Assembly (NCBI RefSeq): GCF_016808095.1
Contig: NC_068971.1
Location: 45,320,131-45,384,130, forward strand
Origin: Vigna angularis
Lineage: Eukaryota > Streptophyta > Magnoliopsida > Fabales > Fabaceae
Direction of reading: 5' to 3'
Length of the DNA: 64,000 bases
Numbering within the stretch: position 1 is the first letter of the stretch; every line of letters starts with the position of its first letter. The notes beneath the pieces are model-generated. The model was not told where the DNA came from. It was given only the letters and a program-made list of their open reading frames with translations, and searched no databases. Below are positions 23,830-35,700 of this stretch, in pieces. A program made the translations under genes and the position numbers.

Positions 23830-24105
23830 GATATGCACGAAACCTCAACCCCTAATTCGATCTGCACGAACCCAACCCTAGAAGTACTGAGAGAGAAGAA
23901 TCCCTAATTCGATCTTGGACGAACCCAACCCTAGAAGCACTGAGAGAGAAGAATCCCTAATTCGATATCCACGTGCTTTTTATTTAACGGAAAGGATTGA
24001 TTTGTTGCAATTTTCATAAAATTGGGACCCAATTGATATTTTCAGAAAGAAAGGGACGAAATTGAGATTCCATGCGAAAATAGGGACTAAGTGAATGATT
24101 AAACC
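23830..24105 (-). repeat. MULE-2 right arm with an internal tandem duplication
   Basis: Reading from the end: the 125-bp terminus, then a block matching 18184-18251, then a second, diverged copy of that block (about 23830-23912) with CTAGAAGTACTGAGAGAGAA in place of CTAGAAGCACTGAGAGAGAA. Confidence 0.85.
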
Positions 24106-24789
24106 TTTCAATGAAAAATCTGTGATGTAGGTCTTCTCCCTCTGCCCTCAGCTCCAGGGTCGTGTGTTTTTTTTAATTTGCTGGCTGCACCTCCTACTTT
24201 ACTGCTGCCAGCCTTCCTGTGAGGCCCCTGGACCGTGTCAAGCTGCTGGATCGTGTGCGTGGAGTGTGTTGGGCCAAGGTCGTGAGTCCATTGATGTGCT
24301 ACTTCCAAGTGTGGGCCGTGCTGGACAGCGCATCCCCTTTTCACGTGAAGGTGTTGCCAAATTACTTTTTCTCCTTAGGTGGAAGTGGCAACCAAAGACA
24401 CGTAACCCACAATGCTAGATGCTCCCTTTCACGTGTGGCCTATTCCAGTAATGCATCACTTCCTCTCTCCAAAATAAAACCTCCTCTTCCTAAGCAAATG
24501 AGTGCACGGTGCTACCTCCTTATTAATTGTCTCCCATTGCTTTTCTTCCACGTGCACACCCTTGAGTTATTGGACTAAGATAACCACTTCAGAGCTTTAT
24601 CTCCCAGGTCGTAACTGTGCTTCCTATTCCAGCCCCCCTCCGTGAGCGCACACACCAACGCTGCCTCCTCTTCTTTCTAGACCAGCTGTTGCACCGTGGA
24701 ACACCAAAGCAACAAAATTGAATATGTGCTTCCTTGGTTGAAGTGTTCCAGCACTTCCAGCTGCAAAATGAAAGCTTCCTTTCTTCAGC

Positions 24790-25195
24790 TGGACTCCAAC
24801 GTTGCTGCGTGGTGCGCTGGACGTGCGCTGTGGATGTGTGCGGACGTAGCACTTCATCTTTGGACGCTCGTTCTGAATGTATGCGGACGTGCTGGACGTT
24901 CGTTGGAGTGCTGCTCTGCTGGACGTGCGCTGAAGTGTCGGACGCTCGTGCTCCGCGAGAAGCCAAATCAGGACGTGCGTGCCATCTGCTGGACGCTCGT
25001 GCTCCGCAAGAAGCCAAATCAGGACGTGCGTGCCATCTGCTCTGCTGGACGTTCGTTCTGGAAGTGTGCGGACGTGCTGGACGTGCGCTGAAGTGTTGGA
25101 CGCTCGTGCTATCCGCGAAGCCAAATCAGGACGTGCGTGCCATCTGCTGGACGCTCGTTCTGGATGTGTGCGGACGTGCTGGACGTGCGTAACTT
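24790..25195 (+). repeat. Degenerate GGACG[TC]GCGT/GGACGCTCGT subrepeats in LTR B
   Basis: Repeated words such as GGACGTGCGTGCCATCTGCT and GGACGCTCGT recur at irregular spacing, including two near-copies of a ~95-bp block (about 25048 and 25144). CpG-rich. Several frames stay open because of the repetition; not coding. Confidence 0.75.
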
Positions 25196-26767
25196 TCTTC
25201 CAAGCTGTTGGGCCGACGTGCTTCTGTTGGGTTCAGGCCGTGAGCCTCTTTTTCTTCCAGCACCACTTCCTAGCTTCTCCAATCAAGCCAATCTCCATGT
25301 GCACTCCCATAATTTAAATCCACACCTCCTCAGATTTAGCCTCTAAATGTCCCAAATATTATCCAACAATTTTCCTACAATTAATAATGCAAATAATTAG
25401 CTCAAATAATTCAAATTAATTAAAACAAGAATTTTTGGTCAAATTAAGCACAATTATCAAAAACGGGAAAATACCGGACAATTAAGCACAATTCTCCGAT
25501 TAAATTCGATACAATAAACTAAGTGAAGTGAATAAAATATTGACTCATCACTCGCACAACGCACCAATTCGTTGTCCGAATGACTAAACAAAGAACACGT
25601 CGTTGTAAGGACTCGTTGTGCGAAACTATCCGCACAGCGAGTCTGCATAATCTGCAGAACGAAATTCTGCAAAATAATGCAACTCATACACCACTCACCA
25701 ATTCTAACTATTTTTCCTAACTTCTAACACCCCTAGATTTTGTTATATACCTAGACTTGTCTAAGTGATTATAAACCTTCCTACCACCAATCTAAAGTGA
25801 TTATGAACCAAATCTTATTCTAGAACATCAAATTTCTCAACTTAAAGACCCAAAATCCATTCTACCACTTTGTACATATTTTTGACCATTTTGATGACTC
25901 AAACAAGTCACATCTGACTTACTTAAACTGTCCCAATAGACCAATTGAGCCCTTGACCTCCACTTCTCATTTCCACTACCTCACTTCCTCTAAAATGACT
26001 CTAAACAAGCACAATTCACTTCACTTTCTATCTAATCACCACTATAACAGATTACTCACATTTAATATGTTCAATTACAGCTGCACACACCATCCAACTC
26101 AGTTCACAACCCTCGTTTCACAGTTTCATGATTTGGCATTCAAAGAACAGATAATTTAATCTACTCAAAACCTAAGATTTAACTCAAATAGCACCATAAC
26201 ACAGAATTTATCACACACACATGTCATACTACTAATTAAAAAAACTCTAACTTCCCTTACCTTAGAGAAACACAGCACAGCTCACAGAAACCCCCAACAG
26301 AACCTTGCGTCGCAAGAAAATTCTACAAAACCTACAATTTACCGATTTGTGATAGGAAACCAACCTTAGAACCCAAATTGAGCCAAAAATTGAAGAGAAA
26401 CAACCATATACATGTAAATAGGAATTGTTGCATGATTAGAGTCTAAGAACGTACGAAAAAAAAAAGGGGGAATAATTTACCGTCTTAAAACAGGAAATGA
26501 TCGGTAGGAGTTGTAGCCCTCAACACTAGAATCGCCTAGACACTTCCTAATCGTCGAACAGACGACTTGAGATCAAGAATTCTTAGAGAGAAGGTAGACA
26601 ACTCTAGAAAAGTGGTTTCTAGAGAGATGATATGTTTTAAAATAATGAAACTCGATTATAAACAAAACTATTTATAATAAAATCATTTAATATTAAAATA
26701 ATCGAGTCCCACTATTTTTAGACTACCACCACTTTTAAAATACTATTTTATGGGGTTTCACAATTTA

Positions 26768-27757
26768 CATAATTTAAAAATATATTTTAAATTATATGAT
26801 TTAAAATACTTGCGTAACTCAAAAATCATTATAAATTAAATAACTTGAAGATTTGAGATGTATTTTTAAATTCAGAAATATACTTTTCATTTTTTAATTC
26901 ACAATACATTTTTGGGTCGGGCAAGATATAATGCATCTCAGAATCCAAAAATTAAAGTATAAACACTTTCGACTTTACAAGCATTCCCACGAAGGAAAAC
27001 CTATGGCGTGCAAAAAGTAATTGACATTCTTCTGAATGCCAAATTCTTTTTTGGGCCAAACATCCTTTTATATTGCCAAAAGAAGATGATATAGGCCCAT
27101 TTAATTTGTCTCTGAGCTGGATTGAAAAGTTTAATTGGTTTAAATGTAGGTAACTTATGTGTGTATCCCACACAATTAAATTACATGATTATTCTGCTTT
27201 CTATTATTTTTTCATCCACTTCCATTTTCTTCCATAAACCAACCTGCCTTAATTATTTCAAAATCATATTTCAACCATAATCTCAACCTAACAATTTTTT
27301 AATGGTTTCTTAGAGCTCTCTCTCTCCCCTCCTCGACTTATTATCAACTTTACCGATGAAAAAAATAAACAGGAAATTCTATTTTATTCATAAATTCTTT
27401 CGTCTTTCCTAACTCAATTTAGGATAGAAATATAATAGAAAGATAACATTAAGATAAAAAAAAATACAATTATAACATATTGGTTTTTACTATAATATTT
27501 TCATATTTTATCAGAGTAATAACATCATAATTATCTGTAATTTTTTTCTATCTTAGAGGTTATTTTGTATTTTAGAGTGTGTTCATATTTTATTTTATCA
27601 ACACAAAAAGCATTATCATATTTATTATTATCACGAATTCCTTTAAAATTTTCGCTTAAAATCTGTTTAATATACTCTCTTTTAATTTTGTTCTTCCGAG
27701 AAATTTAAAAGTTATCTGTCAGTTAAAATATTAATAAATAATATTTACTTTGTGATT

Positions 27758-27804
<47 letters not shown>

Positions 27805-27869
27805 TATAATAGACTTGCTAAAAATACAAATGAATGTATGAATAAATTCATTTAATTAGTAGACAAATT
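26768..27869. other. AT-rich intergenic stretch
   Basis: No gene seen. A (TA)n run occupies about 27761-27800, just before the ~48-bp repeat field. Confidence 0.7.
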
Positions 27870-28472
27870 CATCTAATGTGTTTTTTTATATTTGTCTAAT
27901 CAACTCGACACATTCGTCTAATATGTATTGTTAGACTCGTGTAATGAGTACATAGACAAATTTGTGTAAAGTTAGACTTATCTAATCAACTCGACAGATT
28001 CGTGTGATGAGTGATGGATAAATTCGTGTAATGTATATTACAAAACTCATAATAACAAAAAGGGATTGTCGTCTACCATATATTAATAGACTCGTTTAAT
28101 AAGTGTATGAAAATATTTGTTTAATGTATATTATTATACTCGTCTAATCAATGTATATGCAAACGATCACATGATGTGTATTACAATATTTATCTAAGTG
28201 TATGGACAAACTTATCTATTGTGTATTCTTAGATTTATCTAATATTTTTTGTTATACTTGTTTAATGGGTATGTGATCAAACACATATAATATGTTGCTA
28301 TACTTGTCTCTTGGTTTTAGCTATACTTGTGTATGAATATACTCGTCTAATGTGTATTCTGAAATTCATCTAATTAATGAATAGAAAAAATTGTTTAATG
28401 TGTATTAATAGACTCATCTAATTTGTGTATAAAATGTATTGTCTAATGTATATTGCTAAAGTCATCTAATCA
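27870..28472. repeat. Degenerate ~48-bp repeat field, left part
   Basis: Words of the form ACTCGTCTAAT, GTGTATTGTTAG and CAATGTATGAACA recur with strong drift. Two ~24-bp half-units, both with ACTCGTCTAAT, make up a ~48-bp unit. The field continues beyond the inserted element at 29695. Confidence 0.8.
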
Positions 28473-28481
28473 ATATATGAA

Positions 28482-29685
28482 GAGTGGTTCTGCCTGCACC
28501 TCACGAGTCTCATCCTGCACCTCCCAATTTTTTTATTATTCCAACTATGCCCCTATTAGAACCTAGATAATATTTTCACTGTTATTTGTTTGTATGTGTT
28601 GTTTATTTGTATGTGATGGGATGCATTTCTTGGTTGGATGGGATGAAAGTCGAGACCTTAACCGTAATGGTTGAGAGGACATTGGTGCTGGGTTGGATGC
28701 ATTTATGGGTTGGATGGGACGAAGATCTGGATTGGATGCATTTCTGGGTTAGATGCGACAAAGGTCGAGTCAAGACGTGGTTGAGAACACACCGGCGAAA
28801 GAGCGGTTGCAGAGGTCGGCGAAAAAGCGATTACAGAGGTTGCCGCACTTGGAAATTGGGTTGAGCATCAATCGTAACCGCAGTTGGAAGTGCGGTTCAC
28901 ATCGCGTCGCAATTGGAAACGCGGTTCATACGGCACCGCAGTTGAAATTGCGTAACCGCACTTGGAAGTGCGGTTCATTTGGACGTAACTGGAAATGCGG
29001 TGAATTTTTTTTCTCGCTTTTTGTTTTGATTTACTATTTTTTGAATTTGATTTGTTTTTTATTTTTTTTATCAGTTTAAAAACTAAAAATTACGCATAAT
29101 AAATATCTTTTAAATAAATAGATAATTTCAAAAAATTACATATTAACAAACAAATATAAATTTAAAATTAATTATATTATAAATAATATTTAAATAAATA
29201 TCAATATAATAAAAATTAAAAAAATGTTAACAATTCAATATAAAAAGTTTAAAAAGATCACAAAAATACAACAAATTAATTAAAAACAATTTAATATTTA
29301 AATAAACTAATAAAAAAAATATAAAAAGCAAATAAAATTAAAAAACAATCAAATATAATAAATGTAGAATAAAAAAATTTCAACGCACTTCCAAATGCAA
29401 AGCAAATAAAATTAAATTAAATATAATAAATAAAAAGCTTCACCGCACTTTCAAGTGCGTCAACTGCATTTTGAACTGCGTGCATGATTTACTACACTTC
29501 CAACTATACTTAGATTATTTCAAATTGCAGCCGCACTTCAAAGTACGGATAACTGTGCAACTTCATCCAAATAAAAACAGTCAAAATATTCTATATGTCA
29601 TGACAGAGTAATAGGGACACAAGTGGAATGATACAAAAATTGGGAGGTGCAGGACGAGACTGGTGAGGTGGAGGGAGAAACACTC
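28482..29685. mobile_element. Short Mutator-like element (1.2 kb) inside the repeat field
   Basis: Ends are GAGTGGTTCTGCCTGCACCT (left) and, inverted, GAGTGTTTCTCCCTCCACCT (right), with imperfect inverted similarity over about 75 bp. A perfect 9-bp duplication, ATATATGAA, flanks it (28473-28481 and 29686-29694). No transposase is present. The interior holds repeated GTGCGGTT/CCGCACTT words (about 28840-29000 and 29385-29550) and AT-rich filler. Mutator affiliation rests on the 9-bp duplication. Confidence 0.85.
28840..29000. repeat. Short inverted word repeats around CCGCACTTGGAAGTGCGG
   Basis: Variants of CCGCA[CG]TTGGAA[AG]TGCGG occur about five times in 160 bp. One full copy is a near-perfect palindrome (CCGCACTTGGAAGTGCGGTT near 28956). 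Related words recur near 29390-29540. Confidence 0.7.
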
Positions 29686-29694
29686 ATATATGAA

Positions 29695-30890
29695 TGATCC
29701 ATTTCATGTGTATTGTTAAACTTGTATAATTAATATATCAAGAGACTTTCCTAATATTTTTTGTTATACTCATCTAATCAATATATTTTATAATTTTCTA
29801 ATATTTTTTTCATTATCGTCTAATTAATGTATGGAATGACTCGTCTAATATTTTTTGTTATACTCCTCTAACCAGTGTATGAACGGTCTCGTCTAATGTC
29901 TATTGTTAGACTCCTATAAAATTTTTGTTATATTAATCTAATTAGTATATGAAAAGACATATCTAATGTGTATTGTCAAATTTGTCTCATCATGGACAAA
30001 CTTGTCTAATATGCATTGTTAAACTTATATAATCAATATATGGACACACTCGTATAATCTTTATTGTTAAACTTTTTAAATCAAAATATATTTAAACTCG
30101 TGTAATAAGTATTGTAAAAATATATAGATCCTCTAACAATATAAATTATATGAATAAATATGTGCACTCAACACAATTAAAACATAAATTCATGTATAAA
30201 TAACTATCTAATATGTAATATTAAACTCATTTAATTAAAACATTAACAAACTCGTCTAATATATGTTATTAGACTCATTTAATCACTTCATGGACACATT
30301 CATCTAACGTATATTGTTAGTATCGTCTAATCATTATCATGTACATACTCACCTAATGAATATTGCAAGACTCGTCTAATTAGAAAATGTACATAATTGT
30401 CTAATGTATATCAATAGACTTGTTTAATATGTGTATAGATAGACTCATTCAATATATATATTGTTAGACTTGTGTAATTAGTGTATGAGCAAACTATGAG
30501 CAAATTCATCCAATGTGTATTGTAATACTCGTCTAATTAGTAAATGAACAAACTTATCTAATGAGTATTCCTGTACTCATCTAATAATATTGATGGAATG
30601 ATTCATTTGTTTTTTGTTATACTTATGTAATCAATGTATGAACATACTCGTTTAATGTATCTTGTTAGACCTGTCTAATGTTTTTAGGTATATTCATTTA
30701 ATTAGTATATGAACAAACTTGTCTAATTTGTATTAAGAGATTCATCTAATCAATGAATGAACAGACTTGTTTAATGTTTATTGATAGACTCATCTAATTT
30801 ATCTATGGAGTTGCCTAATGTATATTTTAAAGTTATCTAATAAATATATGAACGACTAGTTTAATGTGTCTTATTATATTAATCTAATCA
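29695..30890. repeat. Degenerate ~48-bp repeat field, right part
   Basis: Same words as 27870-28472 (GACTCGTCTAAT, TGTATTGTTAGACT, ATCAATGTATGAACA) at drifting spacing. It fades into plain AT-rich sequence by about 30890. Confidence 0.8.
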
Positions 30891-32399
30891 ATACATCAAA
30901 TTTTAAAAGTAATTAACATTGACTTGTCCTTACGAAAACATAAAAAAATGTAATATTATCTTATAACACTCGATTCATCTTTCATATGTCTTTGTCTACA
31001 CAAAAACTATTTCAGCTCCTAAATTTCCCACTAAGTAATAAACAGAAAAAATTGAAGCTCATGTAAGTAAGATGATTCAAATACAGTGAAAGCAACTTAT
31101 ATTATTATTTGCTTCTTATGCTCAAAATTTGAAACAAGGAGAGCAGCTTTACTTGCTCCGATACCCCTAAACTGTTTGACCAAAACTGTTTGACCAAGTC
31201 GTTCTCCTTTTAGTGACGGGAGGAAAAGAAACACAAAATAACAGTTGGGATCTTAGGAAGCTGACTCCAAAAAGAATTATATCAGCAACTGCAATTGTAT
31301 TTTTGTCATTTGTCATTTGTTTAACCTTAGTTCTTTGTTTCACCTTTAATTAAATGAACTAATTATTTTGTCCCTTAGTTCACTAAAAACAATTATAGGA
31401 ATTTAATTACTTTATTCAGTCTTTTATCTTAAACGGTGAAATGATTTTTCATCTTGTGGAATTGCAATATTAATTAAATAATTTTTATTTATGTATTAAT
31501 AATTAATTTGTATATTTTAGAAAAATAATGAATATTCTAAGTCATAACACACACTTTAGCTGTATTAAAGAACTTATAACTTTATTTTATCTATTTATTA
31601 TAATTAATTTTCCACTTTTATTTTATGTTTTGATGAACAAAAACCTAATTTAGTTTAAGTTACAAAAGTTGTATTTAAAATTTATCATTTAAAAAGACTT
31701 AACCACTTAAGAAAACAAATACTTAAATCTTATTTTTAAAATATAGGAAAACGCAACTATAATTATTAAATTTAATTCTTATAACTATAATTACTAAATA
31801 TGTGAAAGACTCGTTCAATATAAAAGAAAAAACCATTATATATATATCAGGAACCAAAGATAAGTTGAAATCATGAGACTTCCCTAGAAAAAATTAAAAT
31901 GATATTAAGTAAAAACTTTTGTTTTTAGAAAATAAAGTCATCATAAAAAATGCAACTTTATAAATATAAAATAAAAAAACAGAAATCTTGATTTAAATGA
32001 CGATGAGGAATTACAATTTGCTTAAAATTACTGAAATCCATAAAAATTTTGCACATGGATGCAGAAACCTGAATTCTTGGGATGGAAAGTCTAAGCACTG
32101 AACCCATTGGCCATTGATATTTCCTTCTGGAACATTAAACCGGTGATTTGCTGTTGGTCGTGAATATAAACTATTCTAATTTTAAAAAATAGAAGTTGAA
32201 AGGAATTGAATGTCCAACCAACCCTTCGTAAAGTAAGGTAATTATTTTACTTTCTTTTTTCCACGACGTATGATGTCTTTATTACACGGATAGGAATTGC
32301 TACAACTCAACTTTTAAATATAAAGGAGACAGCTACCGAAAAAAGACCCCAAAGCAAAAGTCAGCCTCCTGCAAAATTTTTCACTATAAAAGTCCCTTT
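30891..32399. other. Intergenic, AT-rich
   Basis: No gene recognised. This is the region downstream of the branching enzyme gene. Confidence 0.6.
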
Positions 32400-32717
32400 G
32401 AAGCCTCTAACTCTTAGGAGAGTATACATTATGGAGATTGACATTTGAGACTCAGGTTACGACATTGAATCCTAAAAAGAAAAAACAGAAAGATGGGTGT
32501 GATATCGCAATTATTACCTAGCAAGGCACATGTACAAGATTTCGAGTCAGTGTCCTGCCTCACTAAAGATTAACTAGCGCTCCCACTTATTCCACTTCAA
32601 ATATGCTTCTTTGGTGTTTCAGTGTCGGTTAAACAACAAGATATTGGTTTGGCTAGTTTCACTGGGGATTTACTGCTGCCATCGTGTACTTGTAACATTT
32701 GTCCCAGAATCTTCTTA
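32400..32717 (-). other. Probable 3' UTR and 3' flank of the branching enzyme gene
   Basis: Non-coding sequence directly after the TGA at 32718-32720. The polyadenylation site cannot be placed by eye. Confidence 0.5.
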
Positions 32718-35700
32718 TCAAGGATCAACTGGCTCTGGTTCAGCTTCATCTGCAAGGGCTGGTTCAGCTTCATCTGAAAGGGCTGGTTCAAGATCATCGT
32801 CGTCATCTGCAAGGACATAAACTGCTGCTGTTCTAGAAGGTGCATAGACGAGAAAGGATCGAGGTCGGTCATCATACCATCCTTCCTGTAAAATCACAAG
32901 AAAATTTACCGAGATAGTCAAAGCACTAAAATCAGGTCTGCAAGTGTGTGAAAGAACAAGCATAGGAAAATACAAACTAGAGACAACACAACTAGAGAAG
33001 TCTCAGACACAAGTTTAGAGAAGTCTCATACATTAGTGAAGTACTCAGCAGAGTGGTTGAGCCTATTGAAGCCACCAAACAAGGCATCATCTGAATCCAA
33101 AACAATCTGGACAAAGGAAAACATAATCCATTATGAAACAAATTCTCTAACATCGGAAGGAGAAAATAAACTTAATGTTGGTCATAAACTATGTATGATA
33201 GTATCCACTACATGCAGATGTCATACCTTATATTTCCCAGGGGTTGAGCAGCCAACTCTGTAATCTGAATAGCTGTTATGCCAATGAAAATTGAAGACAA
33301 AGACGAGGTTGCCCCTTTCAAAGATTATAACTTTGTCACCTTCATTTTTCCGTGAAATATATTGGTGTTCAGCAGTCATGAACTGAGACAAAAAATTAAG
33401 TACAGTTAACGAACATAGGTTAAGTATATTATTGTTATTATGATTATGAGGTACTACAAACTTATGTTTGTTATCTCTAATGATGAGCAATTGCCGTAAA
33501 AGATTTCATTAGGATAATTCATTGACTAGGAAATAAGAGACATAAAGATACGAATGCTTACACCAAACTTTTCTTCTAAAAGCTGCATGGCTCGATCAAA
33601 TTCTTGCATTCCTTGATATCTTAAATAATCCGCATCTCCCTGATTAAGCAATACAAGATGAATTTTGTAACTTTTGAACAATGAATTATTTTTTCTTCTC
33701 TATTCCGTTAATAAGTATATGGAAGTTTTGTTTGATGTCAAGGTAATGCATGATAGAAAACAAAACAAAACATATATTTTGATGTTTTGCCTACAAAACT
33801 AAGATTCTATCAGGCAATGATTCATCATAATCTTTATTGGATATTTCAGGAAACTAGTTTCATTTTCTTACTCCATGTCCATGTGTTTAACTGTTAACAA
33901 CTTCATTTGATTTTCGTAGCATGCAATGTTAGAGATGTTCACATCACAGCCAATTCATATTAGTTCCTCCATTACTCCATGTATTTCAAAGGTTCAAATA
34001 TATTATATCCAGTAACTGTCACTAAATCAGTTTGGTGATTTTCAGGAAGAAAGAAACATGGTCTATATTTCGATGAAGAGGGATCCATACTGTTCGATAA
34101 CAGTTTGTAAAAAGACGGAAACAATCTACAATAGCAAAGATGCAAACAATCAACAATAGCAAAGATGCAGAAAGAGAACAACTTTTCCATAACCACTGCT
34201 TATACTCATGAAGACAATAAAAGCAAAACAAATAAAATAAAGACTAATCAACCAAGATGACAAGATGGGAAGACAAAAAGCTAATGAAAAATACGAATCA
34301 TTACATAACTTAATCTAACTGCCACCAACAAATAAAATACTTGGAACTCAGAATATTTGAACAAAAATTGTCCTGTAAAAAATACATTAAGCCTAAAAGA
34401 AAGAATAGGGATGAAGAAAGAAAAAGTTGCATGGTACTCATTCCTCTAATATTCAAACATGTATAGAAAAAGATCAGTATAGTTTATAATTCATCAATAA
34501 TATGATGAACACATTTTGCATCAACGCAGTGCTCATCTAACTGAAATCTTATAATAAATAAATACTAAATAGTGGTAATATAAATTAGTAATTGCACAGG
34601 TCCAAGAACTTACCAAGTCAAATCTTCGCCTGCATTTATCATAACTGTAGTTGTTCCCTGGAATTACTGAGCCATTAGGAAGTTGTTGTTCACCCCTTGG
34701 AAAATCAATCCACTCTGAACAGAGCAATAACGAGTGAGAAAAACTTAATTTGAAAACTTCAAATCCAACTAGTCATGTAATTATTGAATCTCTACAGAAT
34801 AATGTTTTGGTAATCAAATATGCTTACCAGGATGGCCAAACTCATTCCCCATAAAATTCAAATACCCTTCACCACCAAGTCCCATGGTAATAAGCCTAAT
34901 CATTTTGTGTAATGCAATACCACGATCTATACGAGGTGTAGATGGCCTGTCTAACGCCATGAAGTCATACATATCCTGAAGAAGGCAACATAATATTAGT
35001 AAAATATAAATGTTCAGTTGCAAACTGCATTCATACACTTTATACAGCAGAAACAAGTGTCCTTAAATGATTCAACAGAAGCAAAGAACCAAAAGAATTC
35101 AAGAAACATGTTATATCTCTAAACTGATACTCAACATCAGAAGCTGATTGCAAATGCATACGAGAAATTTCCATAAGATTTATAATAGTCAAGTAATGTA
35201 AATAAGCACTTATATTCATCATGCAGTTTCAAATAGGTGAGAAACAATATATAGAAGAAACAAACACCTTGTCCATCAACCAAAATGCAATTGTCTTGTC
35301 ACCAACCAAGGCCTGATCATGACTCTCAGCATAAGCTACACATTTTTCCAGCCATCTTCTGTTTGTTAGTGTGTGGACAATATCACCCATTTTCCAGTCC
35401 TCATCTTGCTTCCTACACACAAAGGACAGCACTGAAATCAAACATGGATTTCTTTTCACACTAATATACAATGAAGCTCATCCAAATGGGTTTATAACAC
35501 AATATGCTGTATCTGTGCTCAAAAGTAAAGGTTACTTGAGAATCTCAATCCACTTGTCTGCAATGGCCATTTGCAGGCGATAATCAAAACCAACCCCACC
35601 ATCTTGTGTAGGAAGGCAGAATGTTGGCATTCCACTCACCTGGAAATGGAATAAAATTTGAATTGTCAACTGCCAATTTCATTGAGTCATATAGAGGGTT

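Larger units (their letters stand above)
17918..24105 (+). mobile_element. MULE-2: complete two-gene Mutator-like element
   Basis: 6188 bp bounded by GGTTTAATCATTCACTTAGT at both ends and flanked by a perfect 9-bp duplication, TTTCAATGA (17909-17917 and 24106-24114), the hallmark of the Mutator superfamily. The outer 125 bp of the arms (17918-18042, 23981-24105) differ at one site by my count. The arms then match again at 18184-18251 and 23915-23980, because 141 bp (18043-18183) are present only on the left. It carries a transposase gene (plus), a 183-bp tandem array and a convergent GRF zinc finger gene. Confidence 0.95.
16966..25550 (-). mobile_element. Solo LTR B (about 2.4 kb net), minus orientation, split by MULE-2
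   Basis: Read on the minus strand it starts TGATGAGTCAATATTTT at 25550 and ends CCCTCTCAACA at 16966. The perfect 5-bp duplication CTCGC flanks it (16961-16965 and 25551-25555), inside LTR A. Without MULE-2 and its duplication it is 2388 bp. Near its 3' side it has a block with CCTAGGAGTCACTGCC and a T-rich run followed by CCCCCC. No internal domain is present, so it is also a solo LTR. The 17600-17900 and 24115-25320 parts are pyrimidine/CG-rich non-coding LTR sequence; open frames in them are incidental. Confidence 0.8.
14012..26762 (+). mobile_element. Solo LTR A (about 2.4 kb net), split by two later insertions
   Basis: Begins TGTAACATCCC at 14012 and ends GGGTTTCACA at 26762. It is flanked by a perfect 5-bp duplication, ATTTA (14007-14011 and 26763-26767). 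Removing the non-autonomous MULE with its duplication (1770 bp) and LTR B with its duplication (8590 bp) leaves 2391 bp. No gag, pol, primer site or second LTR lies between the duplications, so it is a solo LTR formed by recombination. The 16130-16965 and 25551-26640 parts are CG-richer LTR sequence with recurring CGCACAACGC/TCGCTATGCGA words. The family is probably Ty3, by its end sequence; I am not certain of the lineage. Confidence 0.8.

Noticed and set aside
24589..25317. Cys/Arg/Ala-rich frames on both strands in LTR B
   Set aside because: Low-complexity products of the GGACG subrepeats within a solo LTR.
16997..25550. First guess that LTR B begins at TGTGCATAAAAG (16997)
   Set aside because: No target duplication fits there; moving the end to 16966 gives a perfect CTCGC duplication.
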